The position numbers were made by a program, and so were the translations under genes. This document shows, piece after piece, positions 51,416-59,993 of a stretch of DNA of 64,000 nt. Source of the stretch: Nocardia otitidiscaviarum NBRC 14405 (GTDB lineage Bacteria > Actinomycetota > Actinomycetes > Mycobacteriales > Mycobacteriaceae); NCBI RefSeq assembly GCF_000308635.1, contig NZ_BAGD01000081.1:62001-126000 (forward strand), read 5' to 3'. The notes below the pieces were generated by a model, which saw only the letters and a list, made by a program, of their open reading frames with translations, did no database searches and was not told the DNA's origin. Each line of letters opens with the position of its first letter. The stretch's first letter is position 1.

Positions 51416-52243
51416 TCAGCCCCCGTTGGCGACCACACGCTCGTCCACCAGGTCGCGGGCGATGCCCATCAGCCGATCGTCGGGAATCTCCCGCGCCCCT
51501 TCGGCATCCACCACCACCGAGGTGGGGTAGATCCCGCGCACCACGTCCGGTCCGCCGGTCGCGGTGTCGTCGTCGGCCGCGTCGAACAACGCTTCCACGG
51601 CGATGCGCAGCGCCCGCTCCTCGTCCAGTCCGGCGCTGTAGGTCTTCTTCAGCGAGGATTTCGCGAAGACCGAACCGGATCCGACGGCGGCGTACCCGAA
51701 CCGCTCCTCACTGCGCCCGCCCGCCACGTCGTAGGACACGATGCGCCCGGCCCGGTCCGGGTCGACGATCGACGGGTCGTAACCGACCAGCACCGGCACC
51801 ACCGCCAGATCCTGGAGGGCGGCGGGCAGGTTGTCCCGCACCATCTTCGACAGTTTGGTGGCCTTGCCGTCGAAGGTCAGGGCCACGCCCTCGATCTTCT
51901 CGTAATGCTCCAATTCGACGGCGAACAGCCGAATCATCTCCAGCGCCACCCCGACCGTGCCCGCGAATCCGGCGGCCGAATAGGTGTCGGTGATGAAGAC
52001 CTTCTCCATATCCCGGGTGGCCAGCAGATTTCCCATGGTGCCGCGCCGGTCCCCGGCGATCAGCACCCCGCCGTGGAACGACACGGCCACGATCGTCGTC
52101 CCGTGCACGGCGATCTCCCGCCCGAGCGGCTCGCCGCCGAAACCGTTGCCGGGCAGCAGCTCCGGTGCGTGTCTGCGCAGATAGTCGGAGAAGGACGACC
52201 GGTTGTACCCGGTGTCGAGCGGCAGGCTGTCCGCGGCGGTCAT
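51416..52243 (-). CDS. prcB: proteasome beta subunit (PrcB-type), stand-alone
   Basis: The 275-residue protein is a clear actinobacterial proteasome beta subunit: a 48-residue propeptide, then mature Thr49 (HGTTIVAVSFHGGVLIAGDRRGTMGN). The catalytic set Thr1, Asp17 and Lys33 in mature numbering is intact. GTVGVALEMIRLFAVELEHYEKIEG and ADDDTATGGPDVVRGIYPTSV match the family. Normally prcB is followed directly by prcA and preceded by pup. Here neither is present; the downstream DNA holds an SDR remnant. It may be a second beta subunit paired with an alpha subunit elsewhere, as in rhodococci with two beta types, or part of a displaced locus. Confidence 0.9.
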   Translation of the reverse strand: MTAADSLPLDTGYNRSSFSDYLRRHAPELLPGNGFGGEPLGREIAVHGTTIVAVSFHGGVLIAGDRRGTMGNLLATRDMEKVFITDTYSAAGFAGTVGVALEMIRLFAVELEHYEKIEGVALTFDGKATKLSKMVRDNLPAALQDLAVVPVLVGYDPSIVDPDRAGRIVSYDVAGGRSEERFGYAAVGSGSVFAKSSLKKTYSAGLDEERALRIAVEALFDAADDDTATGGPDVVRGIYPTSVVVDAEGAREIPDDRLMGIARDLVDERVVANGG

Positions 52244-52347
52244 CGGGCCTCCTCGGGAACGGCGTACGTCGGTGTTCGTCCCTCGACGCTACCGCCTCGC
52301 ACCACGGGCCGCCGCCTGCCCGCCCGAAATCGCACGGGATGGCGCGG

Positions 52348-53331
52348 TCAGTCCCGCACCCACCCCCGCTCGACGAACAGCGGCACGAACTCGACCGGAA
52401 CGAACAACCGGTCCTCCGCGAACGGGATCTCGTGATAGCGCGCGGGCGCGAGCAGCCGATCGTCTCCGGCGCGCAGGTCGATGACCCAGCGATCCGGGCC
52501 CGGCCGGGACAACCCCGTCGGCCCCACCACGCTGCGGCCCAGGAACCGCAGCTCCGATGGCAAGAGCGCCAACGGATCCGCCTCCTGGAATATCCCGATC
52601 CGTGCCGCGCGGGCGGCGGCCACCGCCTGCCGCGCCCGGTCCAGGCCGGGGTCCGTGATCGGCTGTCCCGGCTCGGGCACCGCCGCGACCGTGCTCGGCT
52701 GCTTCCGGAAGGGATTGGTATTGGGCCAGATGAAATACGGCACCGCCCAGCCGCCCGCGAGCATGCGCTCGTTGTAGCTCGGTGGCCGCGGCGGATTCGG
52801 CACATCCATATTGAGATAGGTGAGGAACCGTCCGTACCGGTCGAAGATGTCCGCGGCGAAGGCGAGGAAGAATCGGAAGTCCGCCGTGCTCGCCCCGCTG
52901 GCGGTGCGGTCGGTCTCGATGAGGCCCTCCAGCGCCTTGGTGGCGGCGCGGGCGTGCCGAATGTGGTTGGCGGCGCAGTCCGGTCCGGTGCGCGCCCGCA
53001 ATCCGGCCTCCAGCGCCGCGGGCAGCGGTGGATCGAAGGGCGGCAGTCCGGCCGCGAACGGATCGGTGAGAAACCCCTCCCACGCGGGAGACCCGATGGA
53101 ATGGAACCGATCCGGATCGGCGGGCAGCGTGAAACTGACCTCCGGGGTGTCCATCCCGAGGAATCGTGTACTGATATTGCCCTTGGGGTGCACGGTGACG
53201 GTGTCACCGTCGTGCACGGCCCGCGCCACGCTCATCGCGGTGCCGTCGGACCCCAAGCCGAGACCGGCGTGGGCGATGATGAACCCGGCCCTGGTCTGCT
53301 CCACTGCTTTCGCCATGACGCCCTCCGACAA
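52348..53331 (-). CDS. staphylococcal-nuclease-like domain protein
   Basis: The 327-residue protein begins with an SNc-type beta-barrel segment, VARAVHDGDTVTVHPKGNISTRFLGMDTPEV, carrying the DGDT and RFLGMDTPE motifs of thermonucleases. Later segments (DIFDRYGRFLTYLN, MLAGGWAVPYFIW) fit the same fold with a large insertion. Without a clear full set of catalytic Arg and Glu it may be an inactive nuclease-fold protein. The C-terminal third (VIDLRAGDDRLLAPARYHEIPFAEDRLFVPVEF) is not recognised. No signal peptide is evident at the chosen start. It lies upstream of the proteasome gene on the same strand. Confidence 0.65.
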   Translation of the reverse strand: MSEGVMAKAVEQTRAGFIIAHAGLGLGSDGTAMSVARAVHDGDTVTVHPKGNISTRFLGMDTPEVSFTLPADPDRFHSIGSPAWEGFLTDPFAAGLPPFDPPLPAALEAGLRARTGPDCAANHIRHARAATKALEGLIETDRTASGASTADFRFFLAFAADIFDRYGRFLTYLNMDVPNPPRPPSYNERMLAGGWAVPYFIWPNTNPFRKQPSTVAAVPEPGQPITDPGLDRARQAVAAARAARIGIFQEADPLALLPSELRFLGRSVVGPTGLSRPGPDRWVIDLRAGDDRLLAPARYHEIPFAEDRLFVPVEFVPLFVERGWVRD

Positions 53332-53566
53332 AGCGCTGTCGACGCGACCGCCGCGCCGCCCCGACCGGTTACCGTCCGTCGATCATCACCCGGCGCGCGG
53401 CGTCCGGCACGAGTAGCGCGCTACCTGATCTGGGGATTCACCTCGTGTTCGGCGAGTGGCAACCGATTCGGCGCGGCGGCGGGGAGGCTCGCGCGCCACA
53501 CCGCCGGGCACGGCACGAATATGCCCGTGGCGGTGCTCGACGGCACGGCGAATTAGGCTACCGATC

Positions 53567-55249
53567 GTGGCGGTATCGGAAAGCGCGCGGCGCAGGATCA
53601 TCGAGTGGGGACGCCGGGCACTGGGCCTGGACGTCCCGCCGTCGGACCACACCGCCGCCGCCCTGCACTCCGTCGAGACCGATGTGCCGGGTCTGGACAA
53701 GCGGGAGACGCTGCAGCTGGCCCGCATCCGGCTGCTCGGTGCCACCGGCGCGGTCATCATGGCCATTTCGGCGCTGGGGGTGGGCGCGCAGCCGGTGCGC
53801 CAGAATCCCACCTCCGGGCTGCGCATCATCGGTTTCTTCGCTCGCGCGCACACCTCCACCCTCGCCATGTGCATGATCGGCACGGTGTTGGTGGTGATGG
53901 CGTGGCTGCTGCTCGGCCGCTTCGCCATCGGCGGCTGGGGCGGCAATCCGCGACATCGGCTGAGCCGCTCGCAGATGGATCGCACGCTGCTGCTGTGGAT
54001 CATCCCGCTCAGCGTCGCGCCGCCCATGTTCAGCAATGACGTGTACTCGTATCTGGCGCAGAGCGAGATCGCGGTACGGGGCCTGGATCCGTACGAAGTG
54101 GGTCCGGCCGACGGGCTCGGACTCAACAATGTGCTCACCAACAATGTCCCGAACATCTGGCGGGAGACGCCCGCGCCGTATGGGCCGCTGTTCCTGTGGA
54201 TGGGCAAGGGTATCGCCGTCGTCACCGGGGACAACATCATCGCCGGGGTGTGGCTGCACCGGCTGCTGGTGCTCGGGGCGCTGGCGTTGATCGTGTGGGC
54301 GCTGCCGCGGCTGGCCCGCCGCTGCGGGGTGGCGGCGGTGAGCGCGCTCTGGTTGGGTGCGGCCAATCCGCTCGTACTGCTGCATCTGGTCGGCGGCGTG
54401 CACAATGACGCGCTCATGCTCGGGCTCATGCTGGCCGGTCTGGAGATCTGCCTGCGCGCCATCGAGGACGCGTACCCGTTCGATCAGCGGGCCTGGGCGA
54501 TACTGCTGGGCGGCGCGGGGCTGATCGCGCTGTCGTCCACGATCAAGATCGTCTCGCTGCTGGCGCTGGGCTTCGTCGGCATGGCGCTGGCCCGCAGGCT
54601 GGGCGGCGGCTTCCGGATGGTCGTCAAGGTCGGGTTGATACTGGGTGTGGTCGCCGGTGTGACCATCCTGTTCGTCACCACCGCCAGCGGACTCGGATTC
54701 GGCTGGCTGTACACGCTGAACACCGCCAGCGCCGTGCGCAGCTACCTGTCGCTGCCGACCGCCATCGGTATCGCCACCGGTTTCGGCGGGGTCCTGCTCG
54801 GATTGGGCGACCACACCACCGCGGTGCTCAGCATCACCCGGCCCATCGCGGCCACGCTGGCGGCCGTCGTGATCGTGCGCATGCTCTTCGCGACCTGGAC
54901 CGGCCGCCTGCACGCGGTCGGCGCGCTCGGTGTCTCCCTCGGCGCTCTGGTGCTGCTGTTCCCGGTGGTGCAGCCGTGGTATCTGCTGTGGGCCATCGTG
55001 CCGCTGGCCGCCTGGGCGAACCGACCGGCCTTCCGGGTACCCGCCATCGCCCTCTCGGTCGTGGTGAGCCTGCTGGTCATGCCGCGCGGCGCGGACTTCT
55101 ACGTCTTCCAGATCGTGCAGTCCGCCATCGCCACCGTCATCGTGGGGCTGGCGTTCATCTTCCTCACCCGCAACGCGCTGCCGTGGCGCAATCAGCCGGG
55201 GGTGTCGGCTCCGTCACAGGAGGCCACGGCATACGGTGTCAGATCGTGA
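53567..55249 (+). CDS. mptB: alpha-1,6-mannosyltransferase, MptB-like
   Basis: The 560-residue polytopic protein has about twelve membrane helices and the GT-C loop FSNDVYSYLAQSEIAVRGLDPYEVGP with its Asp. Extracytoplasmic loops such as PYGPLFLWMGKG and LHLVGGVHNDALMLGLMLAG match MptA/MptB of the lipoarabinomannan mannan-core pathway. The donor is polyprenyl-phosphate mannose. In M. tuberculosis the orthologous position (Rv1459c) is next to the suf operon; here a 12-kb block intervenes. GTG 53567 is used. Its stop overlaps the ABC ATPase start (GTGA). Confidence 0.87.
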   Translation: MAVSESARRRIIEWGRRALGLDVPPSDHTAAALHSVETDVPGLDKRETLQLARIRLLGATGAVIMAISALGVGAQPVRQNPTSGLRIIGFFARAHTSTLAMCMIGTVLVVMAWLLLGRFAIGGWGGNPRHRLSRSQMDRTLLLWIIPLSVAPPMFSNDVYSYLAQSEIAVRGLDPYEVGPADGLGLNNVLTNNVPNIWRETPAPYGPLFLWMGKGIAVVTGDNIIAGVWLHRLLVLGALALIVWALPRLARRCGVAAVSALWLGAANPLVLLHLVGGVHNDALMLGLMLAGLEICLRAIEDAYPFDQRAWAILLGGAGLIALSSTIKIVSLLALGFVGMALARRLGGGFRMVVKVGLILGVVAGVTILFVTTASGLGFGWLYTLNTASAVRSYLSLPTAIGIATGFGGVLLGLGDHTTAVLSITRPIAATLAAVVIVRMLFATWTGRLHAVGALGVSLGALVLLFPVVQPWYLLWAIVPLAAWANRPAFRVPAIALSVVVSLLVMPRGADFYVFQIVQSAIATVIVGLAFIFLTRNALPWRNQPGVSAPSQEATAYGVRS

Positions 55250-56181
55250 CCGCAGCCCCCTCCGGACCCGCCGTGCGCGTCGACGGCGTCGTGAAACGCT
55301 ACGGCGACACCACCGCGGTCGACGGCATCAGCTTCGAGCTCGAACGGGCGCAGGTGCTGGCGCTGCTCGGACCCAACGGCGCGGGCAAGACCACGACCAC
55401 CGAGATGTGCGAGGGCTTCGTCGTCCCCGACACCGGACGGGTGCGGGTGCTGGGCCTGGATCCCATCGCCGACTCCGACCGGCTGCGGCCGCGCATCGGC
55501 GTCATGCTCCAGGGCGGTGGCGCGTATCCGGGTTCGCGGGCCGGGGAGATGCTGGACCTGGTGGCCTCCTATTCCGCCGATCCGCTCGACCCCGACTGGC
55601 TGCTGCGCACCCTCGGCCTCCAGGACGCGCGGCGCACGCCCTACCGGCGACTGTCCGGCGGTCAGCAGCAACGGCTTTCGCTGGCGTGCGCGCTGGTAGG
55701 GCGGCCCGAGATCGTATTCCTCGACGAGCCCACCGCCGGATTGGACGCGCAGGCGCGACACCTGGTGTGGGAGCTCATCGACGCGCTGCGCCGCGACGGG
55801 GTGAGCGTGCTGCTCACCACCCATCTCATGGACGAGGCCGAACAGCTCGCCGATCAGCTGGTCATCATCGACCACGGCCGCATCGTCGCCCAGGGCACCC
55901 CCAGCGAGGTCACCTCACACGGGGCCGAGGGTCGGCTGTGCTTCACGGCCCCACCGAATCTCAACCTGAAACTGCTGGAAGCAGCCCTGCCCGAAGGCTT
56001 CTCGCCGCGCGAGATGTCCCCCGGCTCCTATCTGCTCCAGGGCGACATCACCCCGCAGGTGCTGGCCACGCTGACCGCCTGGTGCGCCCGTATCGACGTG
56101 CTGCCCACCGATATCCGCATCGACCAGCGCCGACTGGAAGACGTATTCCTCGAACTGACCGGACGGGACCTACGGGGATGA
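55246..56181 (+). CDS. ABC transporter ATP-binding protein
   Basis: The 311-residue ATPase has Walker A GPNGAGKTT, Q-loop MLQGGGAYPG, the signature LSGGQQQRLSL, Walker B EIVFLDEPTAGLD and H-loop TTHLMDEA. A C-terminal domain of about 90 residues with the family-specific ending RLEDVFLELTGRDL follows, of the DRA/ABC-2 daunorubicin-type group. It matches Rv1458c in synteny. It overlaps mptB by four bases (GTGA) and the permease by four bases (ATGA), so the three genes are translationally coupled. The substrate is unknown; a cell-envelope lipid is plausible. Confidence 0.9.
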   Translation: MTAAPSGPAVRVDGVVKRYGDTTAVDGISFELERAQVLALLGPNGAGKTTTTEMCEGFVVPDTGRVRVLGLDPIADSDRLRPRIGVMLQGGGAYPGSRAGEMLDLVASYSADPLDPDWLLRTLGLQDARRTPYRRLSGGQQQRLSLACALVGRPEIVFLDEPTAGLDAQARHLVWELIDALRRDGVSVLLTTHLMDEAEQLADQLVIIDHGRIVAQGTPSEVTSHGAEGRLCFTAPPNLNLKLLEAALPEGFSPREMSPGSYLLQGDITPQVLATLTAWCARIDVLPTDIRIDQRRLEDVFLELTGRDLRG

Positions 56182-56960
56182 TCGACACCGCCAATCGTTT
56201 CGCGCCCGGGACCTTCGCGCCCGCCCCCAGGCCCACCACCCGGGGCGCCATGCTGGCGGCGCAGACCCGGCTCGAGCTGATCCTGTTGCTGCGCAACGGC
56301 GAACAGCTTTTGCTGACCATGTTCATTCCGATCACGCTGCTGATCGGGTTGACGCTGCTGCCGCTGAACGGTCTGGGCGATACCCGGGTCGACCGCGTGG
56401 TGCCCGCCGTCATGATGGTGGCGATCATGTCCACCGCCTTCACCGGGCAGGCCATCGCCGTCGGCTTCGACCGGCGCTACGGTGCGCTGAAACGCCTCGG
56501 GGCGACGCCGTTACCGCGCTGGGGCATCGTGGCGGGCAAGTGCGCGGCGGTGCTCATCGTGGTGGTGTTGCAGTCGATTCTGCTGGGGGCCATCGGATTC
56601 GCGCTGGGCTGGCGGCCCACCCCGGTCGGACTGGTGCTGGGCGCGATCGTCATCGGGCTGGGTACGGCGACCTTCGGCGCGCTGGGGCTGCTGCTCGGCG
56701 GCACCCTCAAGGCCGAGATCGTGCTGGCCCTGGCCAATATCCTCTGGTTCGTCATGCTGGGCGTCGCGAGCCTGGTGCTCATGTCCGACGATCTGCCGTC
56801 GGCGGTGAGCCTGCTGGCGCGCGCGGTGCCGTCGGGTGCGCTGTCGGAGGCGCTGACGCGGGCCCTGGCGGGCGGGATCGACTGGTACGGAGTCGCGGTG
56901 CTCGCCGTCTGGGGTGGCGTGAGCGGCTGGCTCGCCACCAAGTTCTTCCGCTTCGACTGA
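56178..56960 (+). CDS. ABC-2 type transporter permease
   Basis: The 260-residue protein has six predicted membrane helices in the ABC-2 pattern, an early cytoplasmic loop LAAQTRLELILLLRNGEQLLLTMFIP, and GFDRRYGALKRLGATPLPRW, the conserved coupling-loop region. It pairs with the preceding ATPase (Rv1457c-like). The start ATG overlaps the ATPase stop as ATGA. Confidence 0.88.
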   Translation: MIDTANRFAPGTFAPAPRPTTRGAMLAAQTRLELILLLRNGEQLLLTMFIPITLLIGLTLLPLNGLGDTRVDRVVPAVMMVAIMSTAFTGQAIAVGFDRRYGALKRLGATPLPRWGIVAGKCAAVLIVVVLQSILLGAIGFALGWRPTPVGLVLGAIVIGLGTATFGALGLLLGGTLKAEIVLALANILWFVMLGVASLVLMSDDLPSAVSLLARAVPSGALSEALTRALAGGIDWYGVAVLAVWGGVSGWLATKFFRFD

Positions 56961-56986
56961 CCCCCGCCGCTAGATGGTCGCGGCCT

Positions 56987-57006
56987 GCCCCGGCTGCCAC
57001 CGGGGC
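56987..57006. terminator. short hairpin between convergent genes
   Basis: GCCCCGG (56987-56993) pairs with CCGGGGC (57000-57006) around a six-base loop, 27 bases after the permease stop and 14 bases before the convergent VOC stop. It is a weak bidirectional terminator candidate without a U-run. Confidence 0.4.
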
Positions 57007-57019
57007 CCGTCGCAACCGG

Positions 57020-57436
57020 TCACTCGCCTTTGATCAGCCGCACCATGTCCAGGTAGTGCTGGTTGAACATCACGCCGAGCACATTGCCGAAGGGGTCGAC
57101 CACCGAGGCGGTGACGAAGCCGGGGCCGTGTTCGGTCGGCTTGGCGTGTTCGGTCGCGCCGAGGGCGAGCAGGCGGGTGAACGCGTCCTCCACATCGTCG
57201 ACGGCCCAGTAGGTCATGGTGCCCGACGGCTGCTCGGAAATCGGGTGCGGCGCGTAGCGGCTGTCGAGGATGCCGAATTCGTGCTGGTAGTCGCCGATGC
57301 GGAATTCGACGTAGGCCAGCTGCCCGGCGAAGTCCTTCTCGAAGTACGGCTGCACGCCGAAGACCTCGGTGTACCAGCGCACGGCGGCCGGGACGTCGGC
57401 GGCGAAGTGATTGACGGTGGTGAGTCCGCGCAACAT
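57020..57436 (-). CDS. VOC/glyoxalase-superfamily protein
   Basis: The 138-residue protein has the paired beta-alpha-beta-beta-beta modules of VOC proteins: LTTVNHFAADVPAAVRWYTEVFGVQPYFE, then YQHEFGILD, and TMTYWAVDDVEDAFTRLLALGATEH with SVVDPFGNVLGVMFN. A metal-site His and Glu (VNHF, HEFG) are in place, while the usual final Glu is less clear. ATG 57436 follows GAAGGAAG. It is divergent from a WYL regulator and shares an inverted-repeat operator with it, so it is probably that regulator's target. Confidence 0.83.
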   Translation of the reverse strand: MLRGLTTVNHFAADVPAAVRWYTEVFGVQPYFEKDFAGQLAYVEFRIGDYQHEFGILDSRYAPHPISEQPSGTMTYWAVDDVEDAFTRLLALGATEHAKPTEHGPGFVTASVVDPFGNVLGVMFNQHYLDMVRLIKGE

Positions 57437-57497
57437 GAGGTTCTTCCTTCTCTCGGTGGTACCGCTCTCGGCGGTGATGAGAACAAGTCTCCGCCGT

Positions 57498-57522
57498 AAA
57501 GTGCTCACCGATTGAGCACTTT
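57498..57522. promoter_or_regulatory. perfect inverted repeat between VOC gene and WYL regulator
   Basis: AAAGTGCTCA (57498-57507) and TGAGCACTTT (57513-57522) are perfect ten-base arms around CCGAT. The repeat ends 18 bases before the WYL regulator start and lies 61 bases upstream of the divergent VOC start, so it can control both genes. Confidence 0.75.
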
Positions 57523-57540
57523 TTCTGGAATTCTGAATTC

Positions 57541-58506
57541 ATGCGCGCCGACCGTCTCGTTGCCACCCTGCTGCTCATGCAAGCGCGGGGCCGGGTGACC
57601 GCCGCCGAACTGGCCGAGGAGCTGGAGGTGTCGGTGGCCACGGCCCGCCGCGATCTGGAGGCCCTCTCCACCGCGGGCATCCCGGTGTATCCGCAGGCCG
57701 GACGCGGCGGCGGCTGGTCGCTGCTGGGTGGTGCGCGCACCGATCTCAGCGGACTGTCCGCCACCGAGGCACAGGCGCTGTTCCTGCTGGTCGGCCCCGC
57801 CGCGACCGTCTCCGGTGAGGCGAAAGCCGCACTGCGCAAACTGGTTCGGGCGCTCCCCCAGACCTTCCGCGCGGAGGCACAGGCCGCCGCCGACGCCACC
57901 CTCATCGACTCCTCGCGGTGGGGTGAGCCGGTGCGCGAGCGCCCGGAACCGGTGTCTCGGCTGCAAGCCTCGGTGGTGCGCCGCCGCCGGGTGCGACTCA
58001 CCTACGCGAGCGCCACCGGGCGGCGTTCGGAGCGCACGGTCGACCCGTGGGGCCTGGTCGACAAGGACGACACCTGGTATCTCGTCGCCGGAACCGAGAA
58101 GGGGCAGCGCACCTTTCGCGTCGACCGCATCGTGGCTGCCGAACCCACCGACGAAACCTTCGAGCGCCCCGACGATTTCACCCTCACCGCCGCGTGGAAC
58201 GAGGTCGTCGGCGAGATGGAGCGCATCCGCTCCCGGGTCCGGGCGACCCTGCTGGTGGACACCCGGCTGGCGTACGTGCTGCACGACCAGTTCGGGCGGC
58301 ACTGTGAGACCGAGGCCGATCTCGACGACGGTCGCAGCCGCGTCCGGGTGGGTGCGCCCACCGCCCTGGACATCGCCCGCCACCTGGCCGGTTGGGGTGC
58401 CGATATCGAGGTGCTCGACCCGCCGGAGGTCCGCGCCGAGCTGGCGCGCATCGGTGCCGAGCTCACGGCCCGCTACGCCGCCCCCACCGCTAACGACAAT
58501 TCGTAG
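57541..58506 (+). CDS. YafY/WYL-domain transcriptional regulator
   Basis: The 321-residue protein has an N-terminal DeoR-type winged HTH (RLVATLLLMQARGRVTAAELAEELEVSVATARRDLEALSTAG), a linker and a WYL domain (RRVRLTYASATGRRSERTVDPWGLVDKDDTWYLVAG) followed by the WCX C-terminal extension. WYL domains bind nucleic acid or ligands and act as switches. It is divergent from the VOC gene and shares an inverted-repeat operator with it. Both genes interrupt the usual ABC-ctaA neighbourhood. Confidence 0.88.
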   Translation: MRADRLVATLLLMQARGRVTAAELAEELEVSVATARRDLEALSTAGIPVYPQAGRGGGWSLLGGARTDLSGLSATEAQALFLLVGPAATVSGEAKAALRKLVRALPQTFRAEAQAAADATLIDSSRWGEPVRERPEPVSRLQASVVRRRRVRLTYASATGRRSERTVDPWGLVDKDDTWYLVAGTEKGQRTFRVDRIVAAEPTDETFERPDDFTLTAAWNEVVGEMERIRSRVRATLLVDTRLAYVLHDQFGRHCETEADLDDGRSRVRVGAPTALDIARHLAGWGADIEVLDPPEVRAELARIGAELTARYAAPTANDNS

Positions 58507-58551
58507 TAGACCGGTTGACGGGCCGGAATTCGCTCCCGCTACCATCGGTGC

Positions 58552-59526
58552 GTGCTCTCACGCGCATTCCAGCGACTAGCCGACCTGTTCCCGCTGCCCT
58601 CCCTGCGGGTGCAGCGCATCATCGCCTTCGCGGTGATCCTCTCCCAGGCCGGTATCTCCGTCACCGGTGCCATCGTTCGCGTCACCGCGTCCGGTCTGGG
58701 CTGTCCCACCTGGCCGCAGTGCTTCCCGGGCAGCTTCGTGCCGGTCACCGTGGCCGAGGTGCCGGTGATCCACCAGGCGGTGGAGTTCGGCAACCGGCTG
58801 CTCACCTTCGTGGTGTGCCTGTTCGCCGGTGCGGTGGTGTTGGCGGTGACGCGCGCCCGGCGGCGGCGGGAGGTGCTGGTGTACGCGTGGCTCATGCCCG
58901 CGGGCACGGTGGTGCAGGCCGTGATCGGCGGCGTCACCGTGTTGACCGGTCTGCTGTGGTGGACGGTCGCGGTGCATCTGCTGGCGTCCATGGTGATGGT
59001 GTGGCTGGCGGTGCTGCTGTACGCCAAGATCGGCGAACCCGACGAGGGGGTCGCCACCGTCCAGGCCCCGCGCCCGCTGCGGATGCTCACGGCGTTGAGC
59101 GCCGTGCTCATGTCCGGCACGCTGGTCGCCGGAACCCTGGTCACCGGTGCGGGTCCGCACGCGGGTGACAAGAGCCTGGAACGTCCGGTCGAGCGCCTGG
59201 AAGTCGAGATCGTCCCGCTGGTCCACCTGCACGCGGAACTGCTGGTCGCCTACCTCGCCCTGCTGGTGGGTCTCGGCTTCGGCTTGGCAGCGGTCGGCAT
59301 GACCCGCGCCATCCGCCTGCGCCTGACCGTGGTCATCGCCATCGTCTGCGCCCAGGCCCTGGTCGGCATCGTCCAATACCTCACCGACGTCCCCGCCGCC
59401 CTGGTCGCCCTGCACGTCGGCGGCGCGGCCGCCTCGGTAGCCGCCACCGCCGCCCTCTGGGCCGCCATGCGCACCCGCGAGCCCCTCCCCGCCGACCTCC
59501 GAGAACCCGCCGCCAACGCGGCCTGA
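58552..59526 (+). CDS. ctaA: haem A synthase CtaA (COX15)
   Basis: The 324-residue polytopic protein has eight predicted membrane helices and the CtaA haem-ligand histidines in VIHQAVEFGNRLLTF, TVAVHLLASM, LVHLHAELL and LVALHVGGAA. The CPTWPQC loop has two Cys, as in actinobacterial and Bacillus CtaA. It oxidises the C8 methyl of haem O to haem A for cytochrome oxidase. In M. tuberculosis the matching gene follows the ABC permease directly; here the VOC/WYL pair lies between. GTG 58552 is used. Confidence 0.9.
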   Translation: MLSRAFQRLADLFPLPSLRVQRIIAFAVILSQAGISVTGAIVRVTASGLGCPTWPQCFPGSFVPVTVAEVPVIHQAVEFGNRLLTFVVCLFAGAVVLAVTRARRRREVLVYAWLMPAGTVVQAVIGGVTVLTGLLWWTVAVHLLASMVMVWLAVLLYAKIGEPDEGVATVQAPRPLRMLTALSAVLMSGTLVAGTLVTGAGPHAGDKSLERPVERLEVEIVPLVHLHAELLVAYLALLVGLGFGLAAVGMTRAIRLRLTVVIAIVCAQALVGIVQYLTDVPAALVALHVGGAAASVAATAALWAAMRTREPLPADLREPAANAA

Positions 59527-59529
59527 TCC

Positions 59530-59742
59530 CTACCGCCCGGGCAGGTCGAAGTGTCCGGCCCGGACCGCGGCGGTGAAGGCGTCCCACGCGGCACCGCCGA
59601 AAACCAGCGCGGGGCCGGGCACGTTCTTGGAGTCGCGCACGCCGATCCCGCCGTCCGGGAGATACGCAGCCTCGACGCATTCTCCGCTCGGCTGGCTGTA
59701 GCTGCTCTTGAACCAACTGGCACCGGATAGGTCGAGACTCAC
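59530..59742 (-). CDS. DUF397 protein
   Basis: The 70-residue protein is a textbook DUF397: LSGASWFKSSYSQPSGECVEAAYL, then GIGVRDSKNVPGPALVF and AWDAFTAAVRAGHF. DUF397 proteins are encoded beside XRE-family regulators with a C-terminal DUF5753, for example near whiJ in streptomycetes. GGAG precedes the GTG. The expected upstream partner is present only as a C-terminal fragment, so this gene has lost its intact cognate regulator. Confidence 0.9.
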   Translation of the reverse strand: MSLDLSGASWFKSSYSQPSGECVEAAYLPDGGIGVRDSKNVPGPALVFGGAAWDAFTAAVRAGHFDLPGR

Positions 59743-59744
59743 GC

Positions 59745-59993
59745 TTACATCTCCTTCGCGAGATCGAGAACCAGTCGCCTGCTGGCGGTTTCGTCCAATG
59801 CTACGCGGCTGATGTCCGCGATCGCCGCCCGATAGCGCTCGATCACGGCGGTCTCCTCCAGAAACAGCGAGCCTTCTCGCAGCTCGACGAAGACGATCGG
59901 CGGCTCGACCAGACCCCGCTGCTGCAACGGCGGAAACTCCAGCAGAATGAACGATTGCGCGATCAGCCCGAGGTAGCTCCCCCACACTGTGTG
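59745..59993 (-). pseudogene. truncated DUF5753 C-terminus of an XRE-family regulator
   Basis: The minus-strand frame ending two bases before the DUF397 start reads SFILLEFPPLQQRGLVEPPIVFVE then LREGSLFLEETAVIERYRAAIADISRVALDETASRRLVLDLAKEM (given in part). This matches the final third of DUF5753 regulators: LEFGPL, EPPVVYVE, a YLE-type strand and a final helix ending in AKE. The N-terminal HTH and most of DUF5753 are missing. Upstream of about 59993 the sequence changes to an unrelated plus-strand gene remnant, marking a deletion or insertion junction. Confidence 0.65.

Noticed and set aside
53558..54913. 451-codon open frame on the minus strand opposite mptB
   Set aside because: It is rich in Gln, His, Arg and Asp from complemented membrane-helix codons; the plus-strand frame is a clear GT-C glycosyltransferase.
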